From assembly GCA_003151975.1 (NCBI GenBank), contig PLZD01000059.1, forward strand, positions 7,380 to 59,096: DNA of 51,717 nt, given 5' to 3'. Below the pieces are notes generated by a model, which had not been told where the DNA came from, searched no databases, and was given only the letters and a program-made list of their open reading frames with translations. This document shows, piece after piece, positions 1 to 8,282 of this stretch. The first letter of the stretch is position 1. Each line of letters opens with the position of its first letter. A program made the translations under genes and the position numbers. Source of the stretch: Elusimicrobiota bacterium (GTDB taxonomy: Bacteria; Elusimicrobiota; Elusimicrobia; UBA1565; UBA9628).

Positions 1-165
1 GTGGCCGACGGCAAGATCGTCAGCAGGAAGAAATACCCTTCGCGCGGCCAGTTGGCCGCGTGGGCGGGAGTCCCCGTGGCCGGTTCCAAGGCTGCGGCGC
101 CGTCAGCGGCGTGCTGCACTCCGAAGAAAGCCTCGAAGGGACGAGCGGCCAAGGGCTGCTGCTAA
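1..165 (+). CDS. arsD: ArsD, C-terminal part (arsenic metallochaperone), cut by window edge
   Basis: Frame 1 is open from the first base to a TAA at 163-165 and encodes 54 residues. The segment VADGKIVSRKKYPSRGQLAAW matches the C-terminal strand/helix of ArsD, where the family reads like LVDGEIV..YPSR.QLA.W. The tail carries vicinal cysteine pairs (residues 39-40, and CC as the last two residues), as in ArsD proteins with C-terminal Cys pairs. ArsD hands arsenite to the ArsA ATPase. The stop overlaps the arsA start as TAATG, so the two are probably translationally coupled. The first half, with the CC-x-CG arsenic site, lies outside the window. The identification rests on a short conserved segment plus the adjacent arsA. 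Confidence 0.8.
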   Translation: MADGKIVSRKKYPSRGQLAAWAGVPVAGSKAAAPSAACCTPKKASKGRAAKGCC

Positions 166-1931
166 TGGATTCTTCAATGGTCTTCCTTAAGAAGGCCACG
201 CGGCACATGTTCTTCACCGGCAAGGGAGGAGTCGGCAAGACCTCGCTCTCTTGCGCTGTCGCGGTCGCCTTGGCGGACAGCGGCAAACGGGTGCTGCTCG
301 TCAGCACGGACCCGGCCTCGAATCTGGACGAGGTCCTGGGTACTGCGCTCACTTCCCATCCGAAAGGGATCAAGGGTGTTCCGCGCTTGTCGGCTTTGAA
401 CATCGACCCCGAGAGGGCCGCGCGCGAGTACCGGGAGCGAGTGGTGGGGCCGTACAGGAAAGTCCTGCCCAAGGCGGCCGTGGCGAGCATAGAGGAGCAG
501 TTATCGGGGGCCTGCACCACCGAGATCGCCTCCTTCGACGAATTCTCGAAGCTGTTGGGCGATCCTGCCGAGACCAAGGAATTCGACCATGTTCTCTTCG
601 ACACCGCGCCGACCGGCCACACGCTGAGACTGCTCGAACTGCCGGCGGCCTGGAGCGGCTTCATCGAATCCAATGCGGGCGGGACTTCCTGTCTCGGACC
701 TCTCTCCGGGCTGAAGACGCAGCAAGCCCTCTACACGGCGGCGCGCAAGGCGCTGTCGGACTCGGCTCGGACGACCGTCGTTCTGGTCTCACGGCCGGAG
801 CGGACTTCTCTTGAGGAGGCGGAGCGCACGCGCAAGGAGTTGGCTTCGCTCTCGGTCAAGCATCTGAAGCTTGTCATCAACGGGGTCTTCAAGGCGGCTG
901 ATTCCTCCGACGTGATCGCTTGCTCGCTGGAGGAGCGTGGTCGCGAAGCTCTGAGACATATCCCTAAACCTCTGTCGCTGTTGCCCAAGATGGAACTCCC
1001 TTTGCTGTCGTTTGCGCTTGTCGGAGCGGACTCTCTGCGCGGGATGCTGCGGCCTGGCGCGGCGCCGCCGCGCGCCGCCGTCGTTCTTGGGAGAAGCTCC
1101 TCGCCCAGCAGACGAACATGGACATTCCCCGATTTGGTCTCGGACCTAGATAGTCTCGGCCGCGGGGTCATCATGACGATGGGCAAGGGAGGCGTCGGCA
1201 AGACCAGCGTTGCCGTCTCGATTGCCGTCGACTTGGCTAAGCGAGGGCATCCGGTTCGCCTTACGACGACCGACCCGGCGGCGCACGTGGAAACGGTGCT
1301 CCACGGGCAGATCGTGCGGGGCCTTCATGTCAGCCGCATCGATCCCGAAGCGGAGACCCGGGCGTATACGAGAGAGGTTCTGGAAAGCTCCGGCTGCGGG
1401 CTCGACAAGAAGGGGCGGGCGCTTTTGGAAGAGGAGCTGCGCTCTCCGTGCACCGAGGAGATCGCGGTATTCAGGGCGTTCGCGCGAGCAGTCGATGAGG
1501 GCAAGGGCGGCTTCGTCATCATCGACACCGCTCCTACGGGGCACACCTTGCTGCTGCTCGACGCTGCCGAGGCGTATCATCGCGAGGTTTCCAAGTCGAT
1601 GGGAGAGATCCCGGAATCGGTGCGCCGGCTTTTGCCGCGCCTGCGTGATCCGCGATTCACGCGGATGTTGCTGGTCACTCTTCCTGAGGCAACCCCGGTC
1701 CACGAGGCCGCAGCCCTTCAGCGCGACCTCAAGCGCGCAGGCATCGCGCCTTACGCGTGGGTGATCAACCAAAGCTTGACCCCCGTCCAGACGCACGACC
1801 CCGTGCTTGTCGCGAGAAAAGGAAACGAGCGGCGCTACATCGACGAGGCCTGCGCTCTATCGTCCCGAGTCGCCGTCGTGCCGTGGCTTGCGCAGGACGC
1901 GGGGGCCAATCGCCTCAGCCTTGCGGCCTAA
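165..1931 (+). CDS. arsA: ArsA, tandem-domain arsenite-transporting ATPase
   Basis: A 588-residue soluble ATPase that energises arsenite export. It has two homologous halves, each with a deviant Walker A (GKGGVGKTS at about residues 19-27 and 340-348) and a DTAPTGH switch motif. The three metalloid-binding cysteines known from E. coli ArsA are present: C117 in GACTTE, C176 in TSCLGP and C429 in SPCTEE. The ATG at 165 is chosen because it overlaps the arsD stop and sits 18 codons before the first P-loop. An upstream GTG at 60 would only translate arsD sequence in another frame. The length matches full-size bacterial ArsA. ArsB/Acr3 and ArsR are not in the window and may lie upstream. A strong terminator follows. 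Confidence 0.96.
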   Translation: MDSSMVFLKKATRHMFFTGKGGVGKTSLSCAVAVALADSGKRVLLVSTDPASNLDEVLGTALTSHPKGIKGVPRLSALNIDPERAAREYRERVVGPYRKVLPKAAVASIEEQLSGACTTEIASFDEFSKLLGDPAETKEFDHVLFDTAPTGHTLRLLELPAAWSGFIESNAGGTSCLGPLSGLKTQQALYTAARKALSDSARTTVVLVSRPERTSLEEAERTRKELASLSVKHLKLVINGVFKAADSSDVIACSLEERGREALRHIPKPLSLLPKMELPLLSFALVGADSLRGMLRPGAAPPRAAVVLGRSSSPSRRTWTFPDLVSDLDSLGRGVIMTMGKGGVGKTSVAVSIAVDLAKRGHPVRLTTTDPAAHVETVLHGQIVRGLHVSRIDPEAETRAYTREVLESSGCGLDKKGRALLEEELRSPCTEEIAVFRAFARAVDEGKGGFVIIDTAPTGHTLLLLDAAEAYHREVSKSMGEIPESVRRLLPRLRDPRFTRMLLVTLPEATPVHEAAALQRDLKRAGIAPYAWVINQSLTPVQTHDPVLVARKGNERRYIDEACALSSRVAVVPWLAQDAGANRLSLAA

Positions 1932-1999
1932 TAATGATTCCCGTATCTCTGAGCCACGGAAGTTCGAAACTCGTCCGAGAAGGGCAGCCGCTTTGCTGA

Positions 2000-2029
2000 A
2001 GCCCTCCAACGATGGAGGGCTTTCTTTTT
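2000..2029 (+). terminator. Rho-independent terminator after arsA
   Basis: Perfect 9-bp stem AGCCCTCCA / TGGAGGGCT with an ACGA tetraloop, followed by a T-rich tract (TTCTTTTT). It lies 69 nt after the arsA stop and ends the ars operon. Confidence 0.92.
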
Positions 2030-2068
2030 CGAGGTATTGGGGCTATCCTTCCATGACCAAGGTAAAAC

Positions 2069-3244
2069 ATGGCCCGAACGACCTTATCCGCGGTCTGTTT
2101 GCTTCTCGCTTGCGCGGCCGGCGCATTCGCCGCGTCGACTCGCGTGGACGCGGTCGATCCCGTTCCCGAGACCGCGCTGGCGCGTCCCAACGGAATCCTG
2201 CCTCTGCCGCAAGGACTTGACCTCTCATTGTCTCCTTTGGCGCCCGCCGCCGTCCCCAACATCGAAGTCCAACAGCAAGTCTCCGCGGATCCGCTGAATG
2301 TCCTGCAGCCTCTCCAGGTCCAGGTCCCGCTGACCGTCGCCCCTCAAGCCGAGACTCCCCGGCCCGCCGATTTCAAGCAGAAGGTCGAGCAGTTGTCCGT
2401 CGCCGCTTTGGAATCCGGCAAAGAAATCTCGGCGCCGGCGGCAGACGGCGGGCGCGACGCCGCGGGACGGCAATTCGGGCTGTTGACCGACGAACACCAG
2501 GCCGCCGCGCAAGAAGATGAGCCGACCGAGGAAGACCGCCGGGCGGCGACGCGCGCGCTCATCCTTCGGCGGCCCGCCCTTCCGCCGCGCGTGGCCAAAA
2601 CTATCGAGCGCGAGATGGGCTTGACCACGAACGATCCGCTGTTTACTTACATCAGCAAGGACGGGAGCCAGGCGCGCAACTCGCACACCAACGCGCCCTT
2701 GGGCGAGGCGTACGCTCCGGTCAATCCGATCCATGTGATCGCGGGCCTGTTCCTCCTTCGCCAGGACTCGCGCGCCTACTACGACAGCCTCAAGAATCGT
2801 CAGACGGGCGTGGTGGCCACGGGCGTGCGCGGAGGCGTCGACTCGATGGTCGATTCTTTGCTGGAGAAGGGCTTCATCCCGCCGCGCTCGGCCGGCCGCA
2901 ATCTGCGGTTCAAGAACGGCGTTTACATGGATCTTCCCAACTACATCCACGAGGCCCGCAAATACGCGGCGGTCGATCCCGCCTTGGCCGACGGCAAGGA
3001 CCGCTATCCCATTTTTATCTCATTCCGCGCCGGAGACGTCCACAACCCAGGGTCGGAGTTCGAGGGCCGCATCATGGGCGACGGAGGCACGCTGGGGCAG
3101 GTCGCCTTGGACCCGGTCACGCCGAAGGATATCGTCTCGATCTACGTGCCGAAGGCGCGCGTCGCGCAGACTATCGCCCGACTAAAAGGCACCGCGCTCG
3201 CGCATGTCCAAGTCTACTCCACGGACATTCTACCCAACCACTAG
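2069..3244 (+). CDS. Secreted protein of unknown function (391 aa)
   Basis: The N-terminus MARTTLSAVCLLLACAAGAF has a positive end, a hydrophobic core and an AxA-type cleavage region, so the protein is exported. Residues about 25-170 are a Pro/Gln/Ala-rich linker. Residues about 190-390 form a compact globular domain (starting near LTTNDPLFTYIS) with a VRGG motif and a C-terminal beta-rich segment. I do not recognise the domain. The VRGG segment and mixed alpha/beta pattern recall the ADP-ribosyltransferase-like fold, but no catalytic triad can be assigned. A TATCCT -10 box at 2045-2050 sits 18 nt before the ATG. An ATG at 2053 is in another frame. The gene follows the ars terminator, so it is a separate unit. 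Confidence 0.75.
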   Translation: MARTTLSAVCLLLACAAGAFAASTRVDAVDPVPETALARPNGILPLPQGLDLSLSPLAPAAVPNIEVQQQVSADPLNVLQPLQVQVPLTVAPQAETPRPADFKQKVEQLSVAALESGKEISAPAADGGRDAAGRQFGLLTDEHQAAAQEDEPTEEDRRAATRALILRRPALPPRVAKTIEREMGLTTNDPLFTYISKDGSQARNSHTNAPLGEAYAPVNPIHVIAGLFLLRQDSRAYYDSLKNRQTGVVATGVRGGVDSMVDSLLEKGFIPPRSAGRNLRFKNGVYMDLPNYIHEARKYAAVDPALADGKDRYPIFISFRAGDVHNPGSEFEGRIMGDGGTLGQVALDPVTPKDIVSIYVPKARVAQTIARLKGTALAHVQVYSTDILPNH

Positions 3245-3286
3245 GTTTTGGCCTGCGCCGGACGACTTTTTATTATCATGCTGATC

Positions 3287-3727
3287 ATGATTCGGCTTCT
3301 TTCGGTCATCGCGCTCTTCGCGGCCGCGTCGGCCATTGCCGCTGACCCTTCGGTTCCGGCATCCAGCGATCAGGCGTCTCAAGCCGCCGAAACGCCGGAA
3401 TTCGCGAAATTGAGCAAGCTGCTATCGTATTACAAAGTCGAACGCTGCGGACTTTGCGCGGTGCGGGCGGATTCTCGCGGGATCTCCTGCCGGATTCCTC
3501 TGCGATTGGAAGATAATTGCCGAGACAATTGCGGGAAGGAAGTCCTCGTCGTTTCCGCTCAGACGTTAAAGAAGCGCGGGTTCACGGCCGAAGCTGAAGG
3601 TTTTGTCGCGGCGGGCGCCGTGAAATTCGAGGGCACGGCTCTCATCTGGGCCGTCGAAAAAGCGCAGCGATTGAAAGGCGTCGACCGGAGAAAGTTCTCG
3701 GCGTCCGCCGTGGCGACGTGCCGCTAG
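3287..3727 (+). CDS. Small secreted Cys-containing protein (146 aa), unknown
   Basis: The start MIRLLSVIALFAAASAIAAD is a classic signal peptide, with likely cleavage after AIA. The mature part has six cysteines, including a CGLC motif resembling a redox or metal site and a later DNCRDNCGK segment. I know no family for it. Starts at 3248 (TTG) and 3278 (ATG) are also in frame. ATG 3287 is preferred because it begins the signal peptide and lies 10 nt after a TATTAT -10 box (3271-3276). The gene starts 42 nt after the preceding secreted protein, so read-through is also possible. Confidence 0.7.
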   Translation: MIRLLSVIALFAAASAIAADPSVPASSDQASQAAETPEFAKLSKLLSYYKVERCGLCAVRADSRGISCRIPLRLEDNCRDNCGKEVLVVSAQTLKKRGFTAEAEGFVAAGAVKFEGTALIWAVEKAQRLKGVDRRKFSASAVATCR

Positions 3728-3797
3728 CGGCCTGTTTCGCCAGGATTGGGTTGAAGCGGAACCGAATAGGAAATAGCCTCCGGATGGACTTCATTTA

Positions 3798-4907
3798 TCA
3801 GCGCATCATGATGAAGCCGAGCGCGCCGCCGCCCAACACCAGCCACGCGGAGTTGACGCGGCAGCGAATCAGAAGAAAAGCGCTGGCCAGCGCCAGCAGG
3901 CTTGTCGGCGCGTCGACCACGGCCGAGCGGACCAGCATTAATGCCACGACCAGCATCAACGCAAGCGACGCGGCGTTGACCCCGTCGAGAAACGCCCCCG
4001 CGGCCGGGGATCGGCGCAGCCGTGGGATCAGCGGCCCGCTGACGGCGACGAACACGAAGGACGGCAGAAAGATTCCGATCGTGGCCAGCGCCGCGCCGGG
4101 AAGGCCGCCCAACAGGTAGCCGATGAAAGTCGCCGTGGTAAACACCGGGCCGGGCGTGAACTGACCCACCGCAACGGCATCCAACAGTTGAGAAGACGTC
4201 AGCCAGCCCAGGCGCTCGACCAAATCCACCCGCAAGAAAGCGAGCAGCACGTAGCCGCTGCCGTACAGAACGGCGCCGATCTTAAGGAAGACGGCGAAGA
4301 GTTTCCATAAGGCAAAAGGCGAGGCCGACAGCAACGGCGCTGATCTCGCCCGATGCTCCAGCGCGCAGATCGTTCCCGCGGCGAGCAGGATGAGGAGAAA
4401 ATTGACGCCCAGAAAACTCCCCGCGGCCGCGGCCAAGGCGACGGCGGCCAGCGGCCGCGACTTTATCGCCGTCCGGCCCAAACTCCAGAGCGCCTGGACG
4501 ACGACCGCGATGATCACGGGTTTGATTCCATAGAGCAATCCCGCCGCCTGGGGCAAGGCGCCGAATTTCGCGTACGCCCATGCGAATGCGAGAGTGACGA
4601 AGGCCGCGGGCAGGATGAAGCAAGCTCCGCCCAAGAAAATACCGGGCCAGCCCAGGACGCGATAGCCGATGAAGATCGCCATTTCAGTGGAGTTGGGCCC
4701 TGGTATGAGATTGACCGCGCCCAGCATGTCTAGAAATTCGTCACGACTAAGCCAATGGCGGCGGCCGACCACTTCCTCTTCCATCATTGCGATGTGCGCG
4801 GCTGGGCCGCCGAACGCCGTGAGCCCGAGGCGAAGAAAATAGGCGGCCACATCCGTCGCCGGAATGTTTTCTTTCACCGGGCCTCTATTCGAGGGTTCAG
4901 GTCCCAT
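3798..4907 (-). CDS. chrA: ChrA, chromate transporter (two CHR domains)
   Basis: A 369-residue integral membrane protein of the CHR superfamily, which exports chromate. Both halves are present: the N-terminal one with GLTAFGGPAAHIAMM and NLIPGPNSTEMAIFIGY, and the C-terminal one with AVGQFTPGPVFTTATFIGYL. It therefore belongs to the long-chain form of about 10-13 TM segments. The ATG at 4907 lies 7 nt after a TACAAT -10 box (4915-4920), with no Shine-Dalgarno. A palindrome covers that -10 box, implying repression. No chrB regulator gene is visible. Together with arsDA and the P-type ATPase it gives the window an ion-stress flavour. The substrate could differ in detail, but the family is clear. 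Confidence 0.93.
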   Translation of the reverse strand: MGPEPSNRGPVKENIPATDVAAYFLRLGLTAFGGPAAHIAMMEEEVVGRRHWLSRDEFLDMLGAVNLIPGPNSTEMAIFIGYRVLGWPGIFLGGACFILPAAFVTLAFAWAYAKFGALPQAAGLLYGIKPVIIAVVVQALWSLGRTAIKSRPLAAVALAAAAGSFLGVNFLLILLAAGTICALEHRARSAPLLSASPFALWKLFAVFLKIGAVLYGSGYVLLAFLRVDLVERLGWLTSSQLLDAVAVGQFTPGPVFTTATFIGYLLGGLPGAALATIGIFLPSFVFVAVSGPLIPRLRRSPAAGAFLDGVNAASLALMLVVALMLVRSAVVDAPTSLLALASAFLLIRCRVNSAWLVLGGGALGFIMMR

Positions 4908-4909
4908 GA

Positions 4910-4931
4910 CGATTATTGTAAACGATAATCG
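4910..4931. promoter_or_regulatory. Palindromic operator candidate over the chrA -10 box
   Basis: Inverted repeat CGATTAT (4910-4916), 8-nt spacer, ATAATCG (4925-4931). It covers the chrA -10 box TACAAT (minus strand, 4915-4920), which is 7 nt from the ATG. A repressor bound here would block the polymerase. The spacing does not match a standard Fur box and no regulator is encoded nearby. The divergent gene has its own -10 (TAGAAT, 4966-4971). Confidence 0.6.
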
Positions 4932-4981
4932 CCGCTTCTGATCACCTCTGCGCTCGCAGAACCGGTAGAATCTAGCGTGCC

Positions 4982-7033
4982 ATGAAGCGGATCATAGTCG
5001 CCGCCATCCTCGGAGCGTGCTTGGTGCTGGGATCGGCGTCCTCCGCCGTAAAACTCGATCTTCCGCGGGCCGCCCTCAATTTCGATCCCAACGCGGCGGC
5101 CTGGCACGTCTCGGCCAGGATCTGCAACGCCGACCATAACGCGTCCGGCGAATTGAACCTGGACCTTCGTCTCTACGATCTCCGATACTCGCAGGGGGAT
5201 ATCGAGAAAGGAGGCATTCCTTTCAAGAGCATCGGCCATAAGAGCCTGTCGCCGCTCCAGCCTAACGCCTGCCTGGATGATCCGGACATCGGCGTCGACA
5301 TCGATACGAAAAAGGTGGAGCCCGGGACTTACCACATCGTTCTCTCCGTCGGCGATTGGGACGGGACTCGGTGGTCCGGGGGAACTCGGAAGCAGATCGA
5401 TCAGGATTTCGTCAAGAACTCGCCTTTGGGCGGCGGTCAGCTCGGCTCGCCGTCGTCCCCCAAGAAAGCCGGCTCCGCGTCCTTGGCCCGCAAGCCCTTG
5501 GAGGTGAGCCGGGCCGACCTGACGTTCGATCGGAGCTGGGATGCTTGGCGCCTGTCGACGAAAATATGCAACGTCGACAGCGGCCAGTCCGGCACCTTAG
5601 GGCTGGACCTGCGGCTCTACGATCTTCGCTACTCGCCCGAGGACATCCAGAAAGGAGGCATCCCTTTCAAGAGCGTCGGCCGCAAGAACCTTGAGCCGCT
5701 CCAGCCGGGCGCCTGCTTGGATGATCCGAACATCGTCTTCACGATCGAGACGAAGAGCGTTGAGCCCGGAACCTACCACGTCGTGTTGTCCGTCGGCGAT
5801 TGGGAGGGGACTCGCTGGTCCGGAGGGATCCGGCGGCAATTCGAGAAGGATTTCGTCAAGGATGTCCCTCTTGGACAAGGCCAAGCCGCGGTCTCCGTCG
5901 TCAATGAAGTCTCCGCCTCCCCGAAGCCGGCGGAGGCGCCATCCGGCTCGGAACGGACTTTCCCGTCCATATTCCAGGCGTGGAGCGGCGCCGAGAATCT
6001 CGACGAGCCTCCCCTGCGGTCGCTCGTCCGCCACGATCTCGCGATCGTCTCCCCGGCGACGATGGGGATGAAGTGGACCGGATCTTACGCCGGCCTCTCG
6101 ACCGGTTTCGATCCGGCCGGGATCGCCCGCGGCCGCGCGACGCGCGCCCAGCTGGCGGCGGCAAATCCCAACTTGATCCTGCTGATGGAAGTGCGCTACC
6201 GCGACGCGCCCGTCGATTATCTTCCTCCCGATTCCGCGCTGTGGGCCAGGGACGGCGGATCGGGCGCGCTCGTTCCCGGATACGCCATCGGAGCGCGTAA
6301 ATACATGAAGCTCGATTATGCGCGCGCGGACCTGCAGAAGATCGCGGCCATTCAATGCCAGGCGGTCGTCGCGAGCGGCGTATTCGACGGCTGCTTCCTG
6401 GATTGGTGGCAGGACGACGCCCCTCACATCGCGATGCTTCAGAAGATCCGTGGGCTGGTCGGCGACGGCGCGCTTCTCTTGGTGAACAGCAACGACCGGC
6501 AGGCTCCGGGTTCGGCCGCGTATCTTAACGGGATCTACATGGAGGGCTATCGCAGCAAGTCCGTCGAAGATTGGGAAAGGCTTCGCGGAACGCTCGAATG
6601 GGCGGAGAAGACCATCACCAACCATTCTCCTCGCATCAACTGTCTCGAGACCTGGTTCGGAACTTCCCGGGAGGCGCCCGCGGACCTCCAAAAAATGCGC
6701 ATGACGACCACGCTCGTCCTCACCCGTTCCGATGGCTACGCCCTCTTCGGAGACCCCGACGGGACGGGAAAGCCCGAGCACGCCCATGATTGGTATAGGT
6801 TTTGGGACAAGACGCTGGGCCGCCCGCTCGAAGCGCCGGAAAGACAACCCAAGGACAACGGCGCGTGGCTGCGCCGCTTCGCCAAGGGGACGGCGGTCTA
6901 CAATCCTCTGGGCAATCCGCGAGGGACCGCCACCGTCGCTTTCACCGATGATCGGACGAGCGCGGCGACCGGATCGGTCGGGAAGGTTTTCACCGTTCCC
7001 GCGGGAGACGGCGATCTTTTCCTGCAGCGATGA
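4982..7033 (+). CDS. Exported glycoside-hydrolase-like protein (GHL15-type) with duplicated N-terminal module
   Basis: 683 residues with a signal peptide (MKRIIVAAILGACLVLGSAS). Two tandem modules of about 115 residues follow (about 22-140 and 170-292). They are close copies sharing DLRLYDLRYS, KGGIPFKS, LQP.ACLDDP and EPGTYH.VLSVGDW, and look like beta-sandwich binding domains. Residues about 320-683 resemble the hypothetical glycosyl hydrolase 15 (GHL15) TIM-barrel family, with FDGCFLDWW as a probable barrel strand carrying an acidic residue and a later LVNSND. Such proteins are thought to act on polysaccharides, but the substrate is unknown. TAGAAT at 4966-4971, 10 nt before the ATG, suggests an almost leaderless mRNA. 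The hydrolase call is moderate. Export and the internal duplication are certain. Confidence 0.72.
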   Translation: MKRIIVAAILGACLVLGSASSAVKLDLPRAALNFDPNAAAWHVSARICNADHNASGELNLDLRLYDLRYSQGDIEKGGIPFKSIGHKSLSPLQPNACLDDPDIGVDIDTKKVEPGTYHIVLSVGDWDGTRWSGGTRKQIDQDFVKNSPLGGGQLGSPSSPKKAGSASLARKPLEVSRADLTFDRSWDAWRLSTKICNVDSGQSGTLGLDLRLYDLRYSPEDIQKGGIPFKSVGRKNLEPLQPGACLDDPNIVFTIETKSVEPGTYHVVLSVGDWEGTRWSGGIRRQFEKDFVKDVPLGQGQAAVSVVNEVSASPKPAEAPSGSERTFPSIFQAWSGAENLDEPPLRSLVRHDLAIVSPATMGMKWTGSYAGLSTGFDPAGIARGRATRAQLAAANPNLILLMEVRYRDAPVDYLPPDSALWARDGGSGALVPGYAIGARKYMKLDYARADLQKIAAIQCQAVVASGVFDGCFLDWWQDDAPHIAMLQKIRGLVGDGALLLVNSNDRQAPGSAAYLNGIYMEGYRSKSVEDWERLRGTLEWAEKTITNHSPRINCLETWFGTSREAPADLQKMRMTTTLVLTRSDGYALFGDPDGTGKPEHAHDWYRFWDKTLGRPLEAPERQPKDNGAWLRRFAKGTAVYNPLGNPRGTATVAFTDDRTSAATGSVGKVFTVPAGDGDLFLQR

Positions 7034-7097
7034 CTCGCCCGCCCCGGGGGAAATCCAGGCTTGATTCGGCGCGTCGAATGTCATTAGATTGAACAGG

Positions 7098-8270
7098 ATG
7101 GCCAATCACGCGGACGACGGCGACGACGATTTCTCGAAGCTTCTCGGGGATTCCCTTGAGGCTGCCGATAAAACTTTCGCGCCCGGCGACCGCGTGCGCG
7201 CGGAAATCCTGGCGGTCGGCCAGGAGGACGGCATCGTGGCGCTGGCGCCCGGCAAGGAGGGCGTCGTGGCCTCGGCGGAACTCGCGGGCCGCGCGGCGGG
7301 CGAGAAGATCGACCTCTTCGTCACCTCCGTGCGCCACTCGGAAATCCGGCTTTCGATCAACCCCACCGACAAGAATCTCGCCGAGGACTTGAAGGAAGCT
7401 TTTGAGACCAGCCGGCCCGTGGAAGGACGAGTCTCGGAAGTCTGCAAGGGCGGCGTGCGCGTCAGCGTGAAGGGCAAGAGCGCGTTCTGCCCGATCAGCC
7501 AGCTGGACCTCAAGCGCGTGGAGACGGGCGCGGAATTTGTCGGCAAGACTTTCGTTTTTCGCATCACGGAATTCGCCGAGGGCGGCCGCAGCGTCGTGCT
7601 CTCGCGCCGCAAACTGTTGGAGGAGGAGCAGGCGCGCGCCGTGACCGCTTTCCTCGGACAAAACCTCGACGGCTCCATCGTGGAGGGGAAAGTCTCGCGC
7701 CTGGAAAAATTCGGCGCCTTCATCGAGCTGGTCCCCGGCGTCGAGGGACTCGCCCACATCTCGGAGCTGGCCTGGTCGCGTTTGGAGTCGCCGTCGGACC
7801 TTTTGACCGTGGGCCAGTCCGTCGCCGTGAAGCTGCTCAAGCGCGAGACGGTGGAAGGCCGCCTCAAGATTTCGCTGTCGCTCAAGCAGGCGACGGAAAA
7901 ACCGGCGGCCTCGCCGGCTTCCGCCGTCGTCGATCCTTGGGCGAAGTACGCCGCCGGTCAGACGGTCGCGGGCAAGATCACGCGTAAGGAGCCCTACGGC
8001 CTCTTCATTCAGCTCGAGCCCGGCGTCGTCGGGCTGCTGCATCAGTCCAAGGTCTCCGATCAGGCGGATTTTCAAATGGAGCGGCAGAAGGTCGGAGACT
8101 CGATTCGCGTGGAGATCGGCGAGGTCAAGCTCGCGGATCGCCGGATTTCGCTCCAGCTGCCGCGCGACGCGGACGCCGACGAGTGGAAAGGACATCTGCA
8201 AACCGGCGACGCGGCGCCGGGCTCCTTGGGCGAGCAGCTCCGCGCGGCGCTCGAGAAAAAGAAGCGCTAG
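7098..8270 (+). CDS. S1 RNA-binding domain protein (RpsA-like, four S1 repeats)
   Basis: 390 residues of soluble protein with about four S1/OB-fold repeats beginning near residues 24, 105, 195 and 285. The third is the most typical (EGKVSRLEKFGAFIELVPGV followed by EGLAHISELAW), and the fourth has VAGKITRKEPYGLFIQLEPG. It resembles truncated ribosomal protein S1 or an S1-containing accessory protein and probably binds mRNA. A TTG at 7089 is in frame, but ATG 7098 lies 7 nt after TAGATT (7085-7090), the usual local pattern. The isochorismatase-like gene follows after 12 nt, so the two are likely co-transcribed. Abundant leaderless mRNAs around it make an S1 paralogue interesting, but a functional link is speculation. 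Confidence 0.88.
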   Translation: MANHADDGDDDFSKLLGDSLEAADKTFAPGDRVRAEILAVGQEDGIVALAPGKEGVVASAELAGRAAGEKIDLFVTSVRHSEIRLSINPTDKNLAEDLKEAFETSRPVEGRVSEVCKGGVRVSVKGKSAFCPISQLDLKRVETGAEFVGKTFVFRITEFAEGGRSVVLSRRKLLEEEQARAVTAFLGQNLDGSIVEGKVSRLEKFGAFIELVPGVEGLAHISELAWSRLESPSDLLTVGQSVAVKLLKRETVEGRLKISLSLKQATEKPAASPASAVVDPWAKYAAGQTVAGKITRKEPYGLFIQLEPGVVGLLHQSKVSDQADFQMERQKVGDSIRVEIGEVKLADRRISLQLPRDADADEWKGHLQTGDAAPGSLGEQLRAALEKKKR

Positions 8271-8282
8271 CTCCGGGCCGCG

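Noticed and set aside
60-164. N-terminal extension of ArsA from a GTG at 60
   Set aside because: This region encodes the end of ArsD in frame 1, and TAATG coupling at 163-167 fixes the ArsA start at 165.
5597-7105. 502-aa open frame opposite the GH-like gene
   Set aside because: Composition of an antisense shadow. The plus-strand protein has a signal peptide and coherent repeats.
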